NCBI GenBank assembly: GCA_947479085.1
Contig: CANJYB010000015.1
Span: 43,866-107,865 of the forward strand
Length of the DNA: 64,000 nt
DNA from: Bacteroidota bacterium
GTDB lineage: Bacteria > Bacteroidota > Bacteroidia > 2-12-FULL-35-15
Direction: 5' to 3'
Shown here in pieces: positions 8,902 through 17,566 of the stretch (positions within the stretch are counted from its first letter, which is position 1; every line of letters starts with the position of its first letter). The notes below the pieces were generated by a model that had not been told where the DNA came from, did not search any database, and saw only the letters and a list, made by a program, of their open reading frames with translations. A program made the position numbers and the translations under genes.

Positions 8902-10329
8902 ATGAAAATAACCTGCAGTTTTTTATTGCTTTTTACAATTTCTCTTTTTGTTCATGCCCAGAATATAACCATTAAGGGTAACGCAAAGTCTTATGAAAAT
9001 AATGAAATAGGAGTTTACACAAGCTTGGATTATATAACCAACACACCAAAGCAACTTACCTATTCTGTTATTGATTCGATGGGGAATTTTTTGCTCGAAT
9101 TTAAATCGAAAGAAATACAATACATTACTTTTAAAATTGAAAAGAGCATAGCTTCGATGTATGCAGAGCCGAATACACATTACGAGATTATTATCTTGCC
9201 TCCTGATTCAACCACCTATCAAAACCCCAATATAGAGCATAATGTAAAATTATCTATAAATCTAAAAAGCAAAACCGAAATTAATGCACTGACAATGAAT
9301 TACGATAAACGATTTGATGATTTTTTTAGTCAGGATTACAAATCATTTGTCAGTAGGGCGCCTCAGGCCAAAATAGATTCCTTTAAACTGGCCATGAATT
9401 CATACTATTCTACAGTTCAAAACAAATACTTTTCTGCATACATCACCTATACCATTGCTGCACTCGAAGAAAAAACAAAAGTAAGTCAGAAAAAATTATT
9501 TGCCGAATACATTAATGGAAACCCCATTTTCTATAACAATCCCGAGTACATGAATTTTTTTAATGCGTTTTATAAACAAAGCCTTCAGCATTTCTCTCTC
9601 TCTAAAGAGGGATTCCCGCTCGCGTTTCAAATCAATGATAAAGGAAGTTTATCAGGAGTGTATAATATTCTCAAACGGAATCCTTTTTTGCAGAACGATA
9701 CCATTAGCGAACTTGTTTTGTTAAAAGGATTATACGAATCATATTACGATGGTTCTTTTAAGCAAAGCAGCATTTCATTGTTGCTGCAACAGATTTTAAA
9801 TGAAAGTAAAATTGGGGAACATCAAAAAATTGCAAAAAACATGTTAAACTCTTTTTCTAAATTGCATAAGGGCAGTCCTGCTCCTTTCTTTGAATTGCCT
9901 GACAAAAATGGGCTGACTCATAGTTTGGATGAAATAAGATCAAAAAATAATTATGTTTACCTCATGTTTTACGATGCCAATTGCTCTTCCTGTTTGGAGC
10001 AAATGAAGGTAATAACTTCTTTTAAAAAAACGTATGGCGAAAGAATCTCATTTGTTAGCGTATCTAATGATAAAACAAATGCAGAGCTAAAAAATTTCTG
10101 TGCTAAGAACCCTAAGTTTGATTGGTTATTTTTATACGACAATACAAAGGGACAGTTAAAAATAAATTATGAAATAAAATCAGTTCCGGCTTATTTCCTC
10201 ATTAATCCCGATGGTGACTTTTTACAGATTCCTGCCGAAAGTCCTGATGAGGATATTGACAGAGCCTTTTACGATATAGTTAAACCTAAGGCAAAGCTGC
10301 ATAATATTGGCAACAAACGAAACAATTAG
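8902..10329 (+). CDS. TlpA-like thioredoxin-fold protein
   Basis: A 475-residue exported protein. Signal peptide about residues 1-19 (ending VHAQ). Residues about 20-130 look like the beta-rich N-terminal domain (DUF4369-like) common in Bacteroidota TlpA proteins, followed by a helical middle region. Residues about 325-460 are a thioredoxin/AhpC-TSA fold with the redox motif CSSC after FYDAN and a cis-Pro segment SVPAYFL. It probably works in the periplasm in thiol-disulfide exchange. The middle region may correspond to the DUF5106 layout, but I could not verify that. No cytochrome-maturation genes are adjacent. Confidence 0.82.
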   Translation: MKITCSFLLLFTISLFVHAQNITIKGNAKSYENNEIGVYTSLDYITNTPKQLTYSVIDSMGNFLLEFKSKEIQYITFKIEKSIASMYAEPNTHYEIIILPPDSTTYQNPNIEHNVKLSINLKSKTEINALTMNYDKRFDDFFSQDYKSFVSRAPQAKIDSFKLAMNSYYSTVQNKYFSAYITYTIAALEEKTKVSQKKLFAEYINGNPIFYNNPEYMNFFNAFYKQSLQHFSLSKEGFPLAFQINDKGSLSGVYNILKRNPFLQNDTISELVLLKGLYESYYDGSFKQSSISLLLQQILNESKIGEHQKIAKNMLNSFSKLHKGSPAPFFELPDKNGLTHSLDEIRSKNNYVYLMFYDANCSSCLEQMKVITSFKKTYGERISFVSVSNDKTNAELKNFCAKNPKFDWLFLYDNTKGQLKINYEIKSVPAYFLINPDGDFLQIPAESPDEDIDRAFYDIVKPKAKLHNIGNKRNN

Positions 10330-10394
10330 TTTTTGTTATTTCATATTGGTTTACATCTGAAATAATTGAATTACTGGCAAGTATAAAAATAACA

Positions 10395-10426
10395 TTGTCG
10401 TTTATTGAAAAATTAATTTATTTTTG
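10395..10426 (+). promoter_or_regulatory. Promoter of the proline-rich protein gene
   Basis: TTG (10395-10397), 21-base spacer, then TATTTTTG (10419-10426), matching the Bacteroidota TTG-N-TAnnTTTG form. It ends only 9 bases before the ATG, so the leader would be very short. Confidence 0.5.
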
Positions 10427-10435
10427 TGACGTTTT

Positions 10436-11311
10436 ATGAATAAGCGCATTTATAAAAAACAAATACCTATTAATTGGCTCACCTGCGTTTTGCAGGTGAT
10501 GCTGATTCTTTCGTTCTTTTCCTCGTATTCTCAAAACGATGCCAAGTTTACCGTTCGATTTAAAATGACGGTGCATGATGGGGATTATAAAAATGCAGTT
10601 ATTACAATTAAGAAAAACGGATCCCCTTTTAAAGTAATTGATGTGGATGGTGGTTTTACAAGTGTTGATTTGGACTTGAATGCAGATTATACGGTTACCT
10701 GCTCAAAAATGGGCTATATTACCAAGGAGTTAACTTATAACACTCGTGTGCCTGGAGGTCGTGCTGCTGACGAATTTGCAAAGTTTAAATGTGTGGTTGA
10801 ATTATTTCCTCAGCCCGAAGATAAGGTAGTTACTTTTTCTCAGCCGGTTGGAAGAATTAAATACAGTATTGAAATTAATGATTTTGATTACGATAAGAAC
10901 TATGCAAATACGGCTCTGGAAATGCAAAAGCAAGCGGTTGAACATGCTGTCCCTGCTCCAAAACCTCCTGCACCACCGCCACCACCGCCACCAGCGCCAC
11001 CGCCACCTCCTAAAGAAAAAGTAGTTAGTAAGCCTATTCCTATTGAAATAAAACAACCGGAAGTGGTGCACGAACCGCCACCACCGCCTAAAAAGAAGGA
11101 TCCGCCTCGGGTGGACCCTCCTAAAAAGATTGAGAAAAGTTCAATAGAACGCATTTTTCAGGACGACCGGAAAAAGACTACAGTTATTACTGTTACTATT
11201 AACCATGAAGATATTCTTTATAAAAAAGAGGAGTATAATTGGGGAGCTGTGTATTTTTATAAAAACAACACATATATAACAGAAACCACCTACAGAACAG
11301 AAACGGAGTAA
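10436..11311 (+). CDS. Exported protein with proline-rich linker, function unknown
   Basis: A 291-residue protein. Residues 1-33 form a rather long, basic signal peptide ending SYSQ. Residues about 38-120 look like a small beta-sandwich of the carboxypeptidase-regulatory/PEGA type (VTIKKNGSPFKVIDV, then YTVTCSKMGY). A conserved-looking segment follows (FSQPVGRIKYSIEINDFDYD). Residues about 180-245 are strongly proline-rich, containing runs of six to eight Pro and interspersed Lys/Glu, which suits a stiff periplasm-spanning linker. The last about 45 residues are a compact Thr/Tyr-rich end. I do not recognise the family. A TonB-like energy role was considered, but there is no N-terminal anchor beyond the signal and no TonB C-terminal domain. 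Confidence 0.75.
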   Translation: MNKRIYKKQIPINWLTCVLQVMLILSFFSSYSQNDAKFTVRFKMTVHDGDYKNAVITIKKNGSPFKVIDVDGGFTSVDLDLNADYTVTCSKMGYITKELTYNTRVPGGRAADEFAKFKCVVELFPQPEDKVVTFSQPVGRIKYSIEINDFDYDKNYANTALEMQKQAVEHAVPAPKPPAPPPPPPPAPPPPPKEKVVSKPIPIEIKQPEVVHEPPPPPKKKDPPRVDPPKKIEKSSIERIFQDDRKKTTVITVTINHEDILYKKEEYNWGAVYFYKNNTYITETTYRTETE

Positions 11312-11525
11312 TTCCGTCAACATAAGTCTTTATTCTGATAGGAATATTACGGTATTTCTTTTCTTGAATTTCTATTTCTGAAATTAGATGTTTTTATAGC
11401 AAACTATAAAGAGCCTAATAAAGCCGCTTTCTTTTTTTTGAACAATTACCTCTTAATTTACTTTTTTTATCTCACCCAAAATTAGACATGATGAGAAAAC
11501 TGAAATATCCTTTTTCCCTCTCTTT

Positions 11526-11798
11526 TATCACTTTCCGTCTCCTTCTCATGAATCCCCGACTGATTCTCTACACTCCTAGTCTCCCTTTCATGAATCCCCG
11601 ACTGATTCTCTACACTCCTCGTCTCTCTTTCATGAATCCCCGACTGATTCTCTAAACTCCTCGTCTCTCTTTCATGAATCCCCGACTGATTCTCTAAACT
11701 CCTCGTCTCTCTTTCATGAATCCCCGACTGATTCTCTACATTCCTCGTCTCTCTTTCATGAATCCCCGACTGATTCTGCAGACTCCTCGTCCGATTCT
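11526..11798. repeat. Intergenic tandem array 2, 42-bp period (2 x 21)
   Basis: Six copies of a 42-bp unit starting CATGAATCCCCGACTGATTC at 11547, 11589, 11631, 11673, 11715 and 11757, spaced exactly 42 bp. The two 21-bp halves of the unit match each other at about 11 of 21 positions, and the last second-half copy (11778-11798) is closer to the first-half type, so a 21-bp ancestor is likely. Each unit contains the inverted repeat GAATC...GATTC. One frame is open from 11579 to about 11852 but has no start codon before a stop at the end, so it is not taken as a gene. Confidence 0.92.
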
Positions 11799-11880
11799 TA
11801 TGTTTTTCATGTTTCTTTCTTAATTTGTTTCTCCTTCTTACTTATAAATATGTAAACTACTATACAAATTTTATTGTTTT

Positions 11881-11961
11881 GCCCTTAAAGGGTGTAGTAC
11901 AAAAAAAAGGACAAATCGCTTTGAACAAATATGCTGCAAGTTTCCTTAGTCCTTTTAGGGC
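11881..11961. repeat. Imperfect inverted repeat between arrays 2 and 3
   Basis: AAAAGGAC (11905-11912) pairs with GTCCTTTT (11949-11956), and outside it GCCCT (11881-11885) pairs with AGGGC (11957-11961) across a bulge. The left end also forms a local palindrome CCCTTAAAGGG. It could be a hairpin-forming spacer or an array boundary; no T-run follows. Confidence 0.35.
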
Positions 11962-12009
11962 TTGTAGTTGGCAGGAAACAAAAATTTATATAGTTTAATC
12001 GTGGAGTCA

Positions 12010-12155
12010 AATAAAACTGACAGTGCGAGCAGTAAAATTAACATAGCAAGCATTAAAACTAATAGGGAGAACAGTAAACAAACTGGGAAAGAAGTAAAAC
12101 TAACAAGGCGAGAAATAAAACTAACAGGGCAAACCATAAAACGAAAAGGAGAAAT
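12010..12155. repeat. Intergenic tandem array 3, degenerate 21-bp period
   Basis: Seven degenerate units of 21 bp with consensus near AGTAAAACTAACAGGGCGAG. All spacings are exactly 21. One frame stays open as Lys-rich heptads, which follows from a stop-free 21-bp unit and is not good evidence of coding (TTG start only). To its right, 12191-12209 is a small hairpin (CCTTATTT, GCA, AAATAAGG) just downstream of the pseC stop; it has no adjacent T-run. Confidence 0.85.
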
Positions 12156-12249
12156 GCTAAAAAGCTCTTGGTTTCTCAAAATTTTTTTGTCCTTATTTGC
12201 AAAATAAGGTGGTCAGGATTCAAAAGGAAACAACTTTCCCTAAAAGGAA

Positions 12250-13422
12250 TCAGGATTTGAAATTCTTAATGGTTTCTATAACATACGCTTGGTCTTCATC
12301 ACTTAGAGAATGATACATCGGAATACTTAAACATTTATCATAATAAGCTTCGGCCATCGGAAAATCACCTTTTTTAAACCCAAATTGTTTATAATATGGC
12401 ATCAGGTGGCAGGGCACGTAATGTACCTGTGCAAAAATGTTATTTGCTCTCAAATGGTTATAAAGTCCCAATCGGTCTTCAACCTGTATTACATATAAAT
12501 GATAGGCATTTCCATTAATAGAGGAGGGGGTAACTACTTCTGAATCCTTAAAAGCAGCATCATATTGTTTAGCAAGCGTTCTTCGTCTTTCAAGGTTTTT
12601 ATCAGCCCTTGTTAGTTGCGAAGTACCTAGTGCTGCCTGAAAATCTGTTAACCTGTAATTATAACCCAATTCCTGCATTTCGTAATACCAGCCGCCTTGC
12701 GACACTTCATCCGGGCTGTTTTTATATTTACTGGCATCCTTGGTTATCCCATGGGTGCGAAGCAAATTCAACTTATCATAAAGGTCTTTATTATTAGTGG
12801 TTATCATGCCACCTTCTCCGGTCGCAATGTGTTTTACCGGATGAAACGAAAAGATGGCAAGGTCTGCAAAGTTCCCGTTTCCACATTTTTGCTCCTTGCT
12901 GTTACTATCCATAAAATATCCACCCGGAGCATGGCAGGCATCTTCTATTATCCAACAGCCAAACTCATCCGCCAGTTTTCGGTATGCTTCCAGGTTTACA
13001 GCATTTCCGGCAAAGTCAACAGGGATAATACCTTTGAAATATCCTTTCGGATGTTTTTCCAATAGAGCTCTTACTTTATTAATGTCTAATAAAAAAGTTT
13101 CCGGGTCAATATCAGCAAAATGCACTTCTCCTCCGCAATATCTCACACAGTTGGCAGAAGCCGCAAAAGTAATAGGAGTAGTAATCACCCTAGTTGTAGA
13201 ATCAACATCCAAAGCCATTGCGCATAAATGCAATGCCGCAGTACCATTTGCAAGTGCGACAGCATATTTAGCTCCCACATATTCAGCAAATTTCTTTTCA
13301 AATTCAGCAATAGCTGGTCCTTGTGTCAGAAAATCTGATTTCAAAACAGTAACCACTGCCTCAATGTCTGCATCCGTTATTGTTTGTCTCCCATAAGGGA
13401 TTGATTTTATTTCAAGTTTCAA
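12250..13422 (-). CDS. pseC: UDP-4-amino-4,6-dideoxy-N-acetyl-beta-L-altrosamine transaminase
   Basis: A 390-residue PLP-dependent sugar aminotransferase of the DegT/DnrJ/EryC1 family. It starts with the PseC-type motif IPYGRQTITDADIEAV. The PLP aspartate region is IIEDACHAPGG and the Schiff-base lysine is in SFHPVKHIATGEGG (near residue 190). It converts the 4-keto product of PseB to the 4-amino sugar in pseudaminic acid synthesis, using glutamate. It lies 81 bp downstream of pseB and shares its promoter. The apparent start is TTG, since no ATG occurs before the conserved N-terminus. The later pathway genes (pseH, pseG, pseI, pseF) are absent from the window. Confidence 0.92.
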   Translation of the reverse strand: MKLEIKSIPYGRQTITDADIEAVVTVLKSDFLTQGPAIAEFEKKFAEYVGAKYAVALANGTAALHLCAMALDVDSTTRVITTPITFAASANCVRYCGGEVHFADIDPETFLLDINKVRALLEKHPKGYFKGIIPVDFAGNAVNLEAYRKLADEFGCWIIEDACHAPGGYFMDSNSKEQKCGNGNFADLAIFSFHPVKHIATGEGGMITTNNKDLYDKLNLLRTHGITKDASKYKNSPDEVSQGGWYYEMQELGYNYRLTDFQAALGTSQLTRADKNLERRRTLAKQYDAAFKDSEVVTPSSINGNAYHLYVIQVEDRLGLYNHLRANNIFAQVHYVPCHLMPYYKQFGFKKGDFPMAEAYYDKCLSIPMYHSLSDEDQAYVIETIKNFKS

Positions 13423-13503
13423 GCTAAAAGAAGTTTAAAGTTTTTAATTAACGCTATTATATATCTAATTTAAAATATCCAATATCTCAATACTCACATC
13501 TCA

Positions 13504-14523
13504 TTAATCAATACTAAAGTTAGGATCCAGGTTTTCTATTATCAGTTTTCTTATTTCATCCACACCTATCCATTCCTTGTTCTCACCAGAATTATATTGA
13601 AAACCTTGTGTAACCGCTTTAGCATTAAAATGTATTACATAATCAGGCAAATTGAAATTAGGTACCTGTGGCAAAATGGCGTAATATTTTCCCAAATCAT
13701 AAGTCGAAAAAGAATCCGAGGCAGTAATCATTTCCTCATGTACTTTTTCTCCAGGGCGAATTCCCACAATCTCCTGTTTGCAATTCGGACCAATAGCAGT
13801 AGCCACATCAGTCAGTTTATAAGATGGTATTTTCGGAACAAATATCTCTCCACCCCATGCTGTTTCCATAGCATGTAATACCAAATCCACTCCTTCCTGC
13901 AGGGAAATATTGAACCGGGTCATATTAGCATCTGTAATAGGCAATACACCTTCCTTTCTTTTTTTGATAAAGAAAGGAATTACGGAACCATTCGAACCCA
14001 TCACATTTCCATAGCGAACCACAGAAAATTTAATATTATGTTTTCCCCTGATGTTGTTGGCGGCTACAAATAATTTATCCGAACAAAGTTTGGTAGCTCC
14101 ATATAAATTAATTGGTGCAGCAGCTTTATCAGTAGATAGGGCAACCACATTTATTACTTCTGTTTCTAACGAAGCATTAATCACATTCTCTGCCCCCAGC
14201 ACATTTGTTTTTACACACTCCATCGGGTTATATTCCGCAATAGGCACATGCTTCATGGCAGCAGTATGTATTACATATTCAATATCTTTTAATGCTTTTT
14301 TCAGTCGGTCCTCATCTCTAACATCACCAATAAAATAGCGGATAGCAGGATATTTGCTCATGGGGTATTCCTGGGCCATTTCAAATTGCTTTTGCTCATC
14401 GCGAGAATAAATAACCAGGCGTTTTACATTTGGGAATTTTGTTAAAATATTTTTGGTAAGGTGTTTCCCTAACGAACCTGTTCCTCCCGTAATTAAAATT
14501 GATTTTCCGTTTAAATCCAACAT
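13504..14523 (-). CDS. pseB: UDP-N-acetylglucosamine 4,6-dehydratase (inverting)
   Basis: A 339-residue extended short-chain dehydrogenase/reductase. The NAD(P)-binding motif is ILITGGTGSLGKHLTKNIL at residues 9-27, and the family-typical MKHVPIAEYNPMECVKTNVLGA segment follows near residue 90. The usual catalytic Tyr is replaced by the PseB-type STDKAAAPINLYGATK block, with YGATK carrying Tyr and Lys. It performs C4 oxidation, 4,6-dehydration and C5 epimerisation of UDP-GlcNAc, the first step toward pseudaminic acid. It is directly upstream of pseC and preceded by a well-matched promoter. This pair makes the activated 4-amino sugar; the final glycan is unknown here. Confidence 0.94.
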   Translation of the reverse strand: MLDLNGKSILITGGTGSLGKHLTKNILTKFPNVKRLVIYSRDEQKQFEMAQEYPMSKYPAIRYFIGDVRDEDRLKKALKDIEYVIHTAAMKHVPIAEYNPMECVKTNVLGAENVINASLETEVINVVALSTDKAAAPINLYGATKLCSDKLFVAANNIRGKHNIKFSVVRYGNVMGSNGSVIPFFIKKRKEGVLPITDANMTRFNISLQEGVDLVLHAMETAWGGEIFVPKIPSYKLTDVATAIGPNCKQEIVGIRPGEKVHEEMITASDSFSTYDLGKYYAILPQVPNFNLPDYVIHFNAKAVTQGFQYNSGENKEWIGVDEIRKLIIENLDPNFSID

Positions 14524-14546
14524 TGATTCTGTTTTTTAATGAGCGT

Positions 14547-14577
14547 CAAAAGTAAGGAGAGTTTTGGGAACTACCAA
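14547..14577 (-). promoter_or_regulatory. Promoter of pseB-pseC
   Basis: On the minus strand: TTG (14577-14575), 20-base spacer, TACTTTTG (14554-14547). This is a full match to the Bacteroidota consensus, ending about 23 bases before the pseB ATG at 14523. Confidence 0.7.
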
Positions 14578-14583
14578 CATTTT

Positions 14584-16554
14584 TTAAACTCTAAGTCCCA
14601 TAACAAGGATGTCGTCTATTTGCTCTTCTTTGTTACGGTAACTTGTAATAAAAGAATCTAATTCCTTTCCCTGCATTTCCAAGGGATGGTTTTGAAGAGT
14701 CAGTAAAAGATTCTTAAATCTTTTTCGTGTAAGTTTCTTTTGCCCTGTCGGACCACCAAACTGATCAGCATAACCATCAGTAAAAAGATAAATGGTATCA
14801 CCGGTTTTTAAAGTAAATATATGATTGGTAAAAGGTTTCTTATGCATATCTTCTCCTATAGGCTGTTTGTCAGCGGTAGTTTCTATCAGTTCAGTATTAT
14901 TTTCATTTGCTATCATCCAAAGTGGGTTATAGGCTCCTGCCCATTCCAGTTTTTTTGTTTTTGGATGATAAGCACACAAGGATATATCCATGCCATCTTT
15001 AATATCTTCTTCACCTTTAGAAAAGTTTTCAATAACAAGTTCTGCTGTCTTATCAAGTATTGAAGCAGGTTGAGTTAAACCAAATTCTCTTACTGCCCTG
15101 TTTAGGGCGTTATGGCAAACCACCGAAACCATGGCTCCGGGGACTCCATGGCCCGTGCAATCGCATGCTGCAAAAAGAATAACATCTTCCGTTGCTTCCA
15201 ACCAGTAAAAATCTCCCGCCACTATATCTTTTGGTTTGTAAAGTATAAATGAATTTTCAAAAGATTGTTTTATTAGTTTATTGGGAGGACGAATGGCATT
15301 TTGAATCCGTTTAGCATAGTTTATTGACTGAGTAATTTCAATATTCTTCCTATCTACAAGACTTTTTTGTTCCATAATTATAGAATGTGCTCTTTGCTTT
15401 AGCCTGTTTCTGTTAAGTAGTAATAACGAAATAAGCACCAGGAGTAGAATCCCTCCCAAAAAAGAATAATTCAGCTTCGCACGGAGTTTGTTCTGTTCGG
15501 CTAAGAGATTTTTTTCGTTTTCTATTTTTTTTATATCAAAGTTAGATTCTTCCCGGGTAAGAGCCTCTGCCTTTTCAGCCGAATACAAAGAATCTTTTAA
15601 CAAAAGATATTTGTTTTGAAAATCATAAGCTGTTTCGTAGTCATGCATTACTGAAGCTACCTGGAAACAAATCTGGTAAGCATCACTAAGTGAAACTGGT
15701 CGGCCATAAAGTTTGGCTTGTTTAAGGCAGGACCTGGCAGCCGATAAGGCCAATTCTTTTTTGTTTTGTTGTAAGTATGCATGTCCTTCAATATTATATT
15801 TTCTTGTCAAAAAACCATAATCATTTTTTAAATTTGAAAATAATTCGCTTTTATCAACCATGGCTAAAGCCGAATCAGGAAGATGTTGAAGAATAAACAT
15901 ATTAGCCTTTTCCATATAACTTAGTTTGAGGCCAATTGTATCTTTTAGGCTTTCTTTTAATTTTATTCCCTCCGAAAAATAATAGTTAGCAGTATCATAA
16001 TTTCTTAGCTCCCTGTTAATAATACCAAGCAAATAATAGCATTGCGATTCTTTTTGAAGTAATTTAATTTGTTTACTGTAATAGATTGCTTTGTTGAAAT
16101 ACCGCCTTGATGAAAGAAAATTCTTTTGCTGATAATACACTACTCCAATCTGAAAGGTGACACTAGCTAATCGGTTCGTATCTTTTAATTCTTCGTTAAT
16201 GGAAAGTGCCTGCAAAAGATATTTCATGGCATAAGCCGTTTTGAAATTAACCACATAATGACGGGCTATATTGTATTTAGTATCTGCAACCCCTGCTTGA
16301 TAGTTCATTCCATTTGCTATTCTCTCCATTTGAATTAAAACCTGGAGAATGTTTGCATTGCTTCCATTCCAAAGCATGTACGAATCAATACTCTTACTTA
16401 TACTATCAAATTCTGTTGTTTTTAATTCATGGCTTGTAATAAAAGTTCTTGTTTTTTGGCTAAATGAAACCTGAGCTTTAATTTCCGCAGAGAACAAAAA
16501 AGACAAAACAAAAACCAATAATCCAAAAACAAACAGCGTTCTTTTATTTTTCAC
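14584..16554 (-). CDS. TPR sensor protein with SpoIIE-type PP2C phosphatase domain
   Basis: A 656-residue protein. An N-terminal hydrophobic signal (residues 1-28) is followed by tetratricopeptide-like helical repeats (about 60-330), a coiled-coil rich in Glu/Lys/Asn, one membrane span (about 370-390), and a cytoplasmic SpoIIE/RsbU-type phosphatase domain (about 430-656). Metal-binding motifs are seen: VAGDFYW, ACDCTGHGVPGAM, DGMDISL, LFTDGYADQFGG and DDILVMG. These enzymes dephosphorylate anti-sigma antagonists or similar STAS partners. A paralogue of the same layout lies at 58775-61150, there next to a STAS gene. The start used is GTG; no ATG precedes the signal peptide. The signal sensed by the TPR part is unknown. 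Confidence 0.9.
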   Translation of the reverse strand: MKNKRTLFVFGLLVFVLSFLFSAEIKAQVSFSQKTRTFITSHELKTTEFDSISKSIDSYMLWNGSNANILQVLIQMERIANGMNYQAGVADTKYNIARHYVVNFKTAYAMKYLLQALSINEELKDTNRLASVTFQIGVVYYQQKNFLSSRRYFNKAIYYSKQIKLLQKESQCYYLLGIINRELRNYDTANYYFSEGIKLKESLKDTIGLKLSYMEKANMFILQHLPDSALAMVDKSELFSNLKNDYGFLTRKYNIEGHAYLQQNKKELALSAARSCLKQAKLYGRPVSLSDAYQICFQVASVMHDYETAYDFQNKYLLLKDSLYSAEKAEALTREESNFDIKKIENEKNLLAEQNKLRAKLNYSFLGGILLLVLISLLLLNRNRLKQRAHSIIMEQKSLVDRKNIEITQSINYAKRIQNAIRPPNKLIKQSFENSFILYKPKDIVAGDFYWLEATEDVILFAACDCTGHGVPGAMVSVVCHNALNRAVREFGLTQPASILDKTAELVIENFSKGEEDIKDGMDISLCAYHPKTKKLEWAGAYNPLWMIANENNTELIETTADKQPIGEDMHKKPFTNHIFTLKTGDTIYLFTDGYADQFGGPTGQKKLTRKRFKNLLLTLQNHPLEMQGKELDSFITSYRNKEEQIDDILVMGLRV

Positions 16555-16637
16555 TTGATAAAATAATATTGAAATAAAAAAAGTACTATTAATTCATTCG
16601 TGAATCAATAATACTTTAAAAATTAGTATTGTTTTTA

Positions 16638-17213
16638 CTATTTACTCTCCTCAGATGCCGGCAATAATGCTGTTCCTGAAACACAGTTACTGGGGCACAT
16701 ATCAGGACACCATGGTGGAGAATAGAAATTAGCATAACTTGAAATTTCAAGTGTTCGCGTAGGATTAGGTGCTCCTGGCGCCTCAATCGTCTTAGTGCCA
16801 ATACAGAATACCCCTATAGAATCATGAGTGCCACTTACTCTTGTATTCCATTCAGGATAAATAGCTATTGAATTATTAAAATCTCCATCTTTCGCCTCAA
16901 GCAACATATTTACAATATCGCTAAGACAGATTAACCCAAAATGATTTTGTTTTGTGGTATCGGCCTTTATTTTTCTAAGCAGATTTCTTTTTCTCATTTC
17001 AACTTCCGGGAAATCAGCTTTTGTTAATACTGTCGAACAAGCTTTCTGCCCGGCCAAATCTGATTTTAATTTTATTAAATCGTTCATAATTTGTTTAGGG
17101 TCTCCAGCTAATGCTGCCTTGTCGGTAGAACTCTGACTTAGCTCAAATGCCAAAATTCCATTTACTAATAACGAAACTACCAATACAATTGTTAGTAAAG
17201 TTGATTTTTCCAT
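16638..17213 (-). CDS. Membrane-anchored protein of unknown function with Cys-rich C-terminus
   Basis: A 191-residue protein. Residues 5-24 are one hydrophobic anchor, followed by a helical stretch with a single Cys (GQKACSTVL). The C-terminal third is beta-like and ends with a cluster of cysteines (WCPDMCPSNC). I do not recognise the family. The gene is 83 bp upstream of the SpoIIE phosphatase gene and in the same direction, so they may share a transcript, and this protein could sit in the periplasm as an accessory of the TPR sensor; that is an inference from position only. Confidence 0.65.
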   Translation of the reverse strand: MEKSTLLTIVLVVSLLVNGILAFELSQSSTDKAALAGDPKQIMNDLIKLKSDLAGQKACSTVLTKADFPEVEMRKRNLLRKIKADTTKQNHFGLICLSDIVNMLLEAKDGDFNNSIAIYPEWNTRVSGTHDSIGVFCIGTKTIEAPGAPNPTRTLEISSYANFYSPPWCPDMCPSNCVSGTALLPASEESK

Positions 17214-17250
17214 AGATTAATTTTTAGAAGTGAATATTAATTTTATTGGA

Positions 17251-17258
17251 CAAAGCTA
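17251..17258 (-). promoter_or_regulatory. Possible -7 element
   Basis: TAGCTTTG on the minus strand (CAAAGCTA on the plus strand) matches TAnnTTTG, 38 bases before the ATG of the Cys-rich membrane protein gene. No TTG is seen at the expected distance. Confidence 0.35.
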
Positions 17259-17496
17259 TAAAAATATTAATACGAAATATACTTTTTGCGATAAAGGACA
17301 TAAATTCAAGGTTTTTTATCCTATATATTATTTGTTTCGTCAGTTTAGATTATTTGTTAGGCGACAATTTGACCAATCTTTATAACCTCCGTCCCCAATA
17401 AATCCATTAAGGGCTTAGTGAAATTATCGCAAATCTCATTGCCGAAAAAATTCCGATATTCGCGGCTTATATTTTATCAAGTGAAATTTCAAGGCC

Positions 17497-17552
17497 CGCA
17501 AAGAAAAATACATAGTATTTAATAAGTACTTTGCGAACTTTGCGTCTTTGCG
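17497..17552. repeat. CTTTGCG short repeats upstream of hisS
   Basis: CTTTGCG occurs three times (17529, 17538 and 17546) with an inverted copy CGCAAAG at 17497, so the region can pair with itself. Similar short strings occur in intergenic DNA of other Bacteroidota, as far as I recall. It sits just before hisS and would be in its leader if transcription starts upstream. Elsewhere in the 17214-17566 gap I see no gene. Confidence 0.6.
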
Positions 17553-17566
17553 AGAAATAAAACCTT

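Noticed and set aside
10900..11154. Gly-rich protein on the minus strand
   Set aside because: It is the antisense of the proline-rich linker of the 10436-11311 gene, which has a signal peptide and promoter.
10436..11311. TonB protein
   Set aside because: It has a proline-rich stretch, but no TonB C-terminal domain and no retained N-terminal anchor.
11968..12207. Lys-rich 79-residue protein over array 3
   Set aside because: TTG start, no promoter or ribosome site, and the composition simply reflects the repeat.
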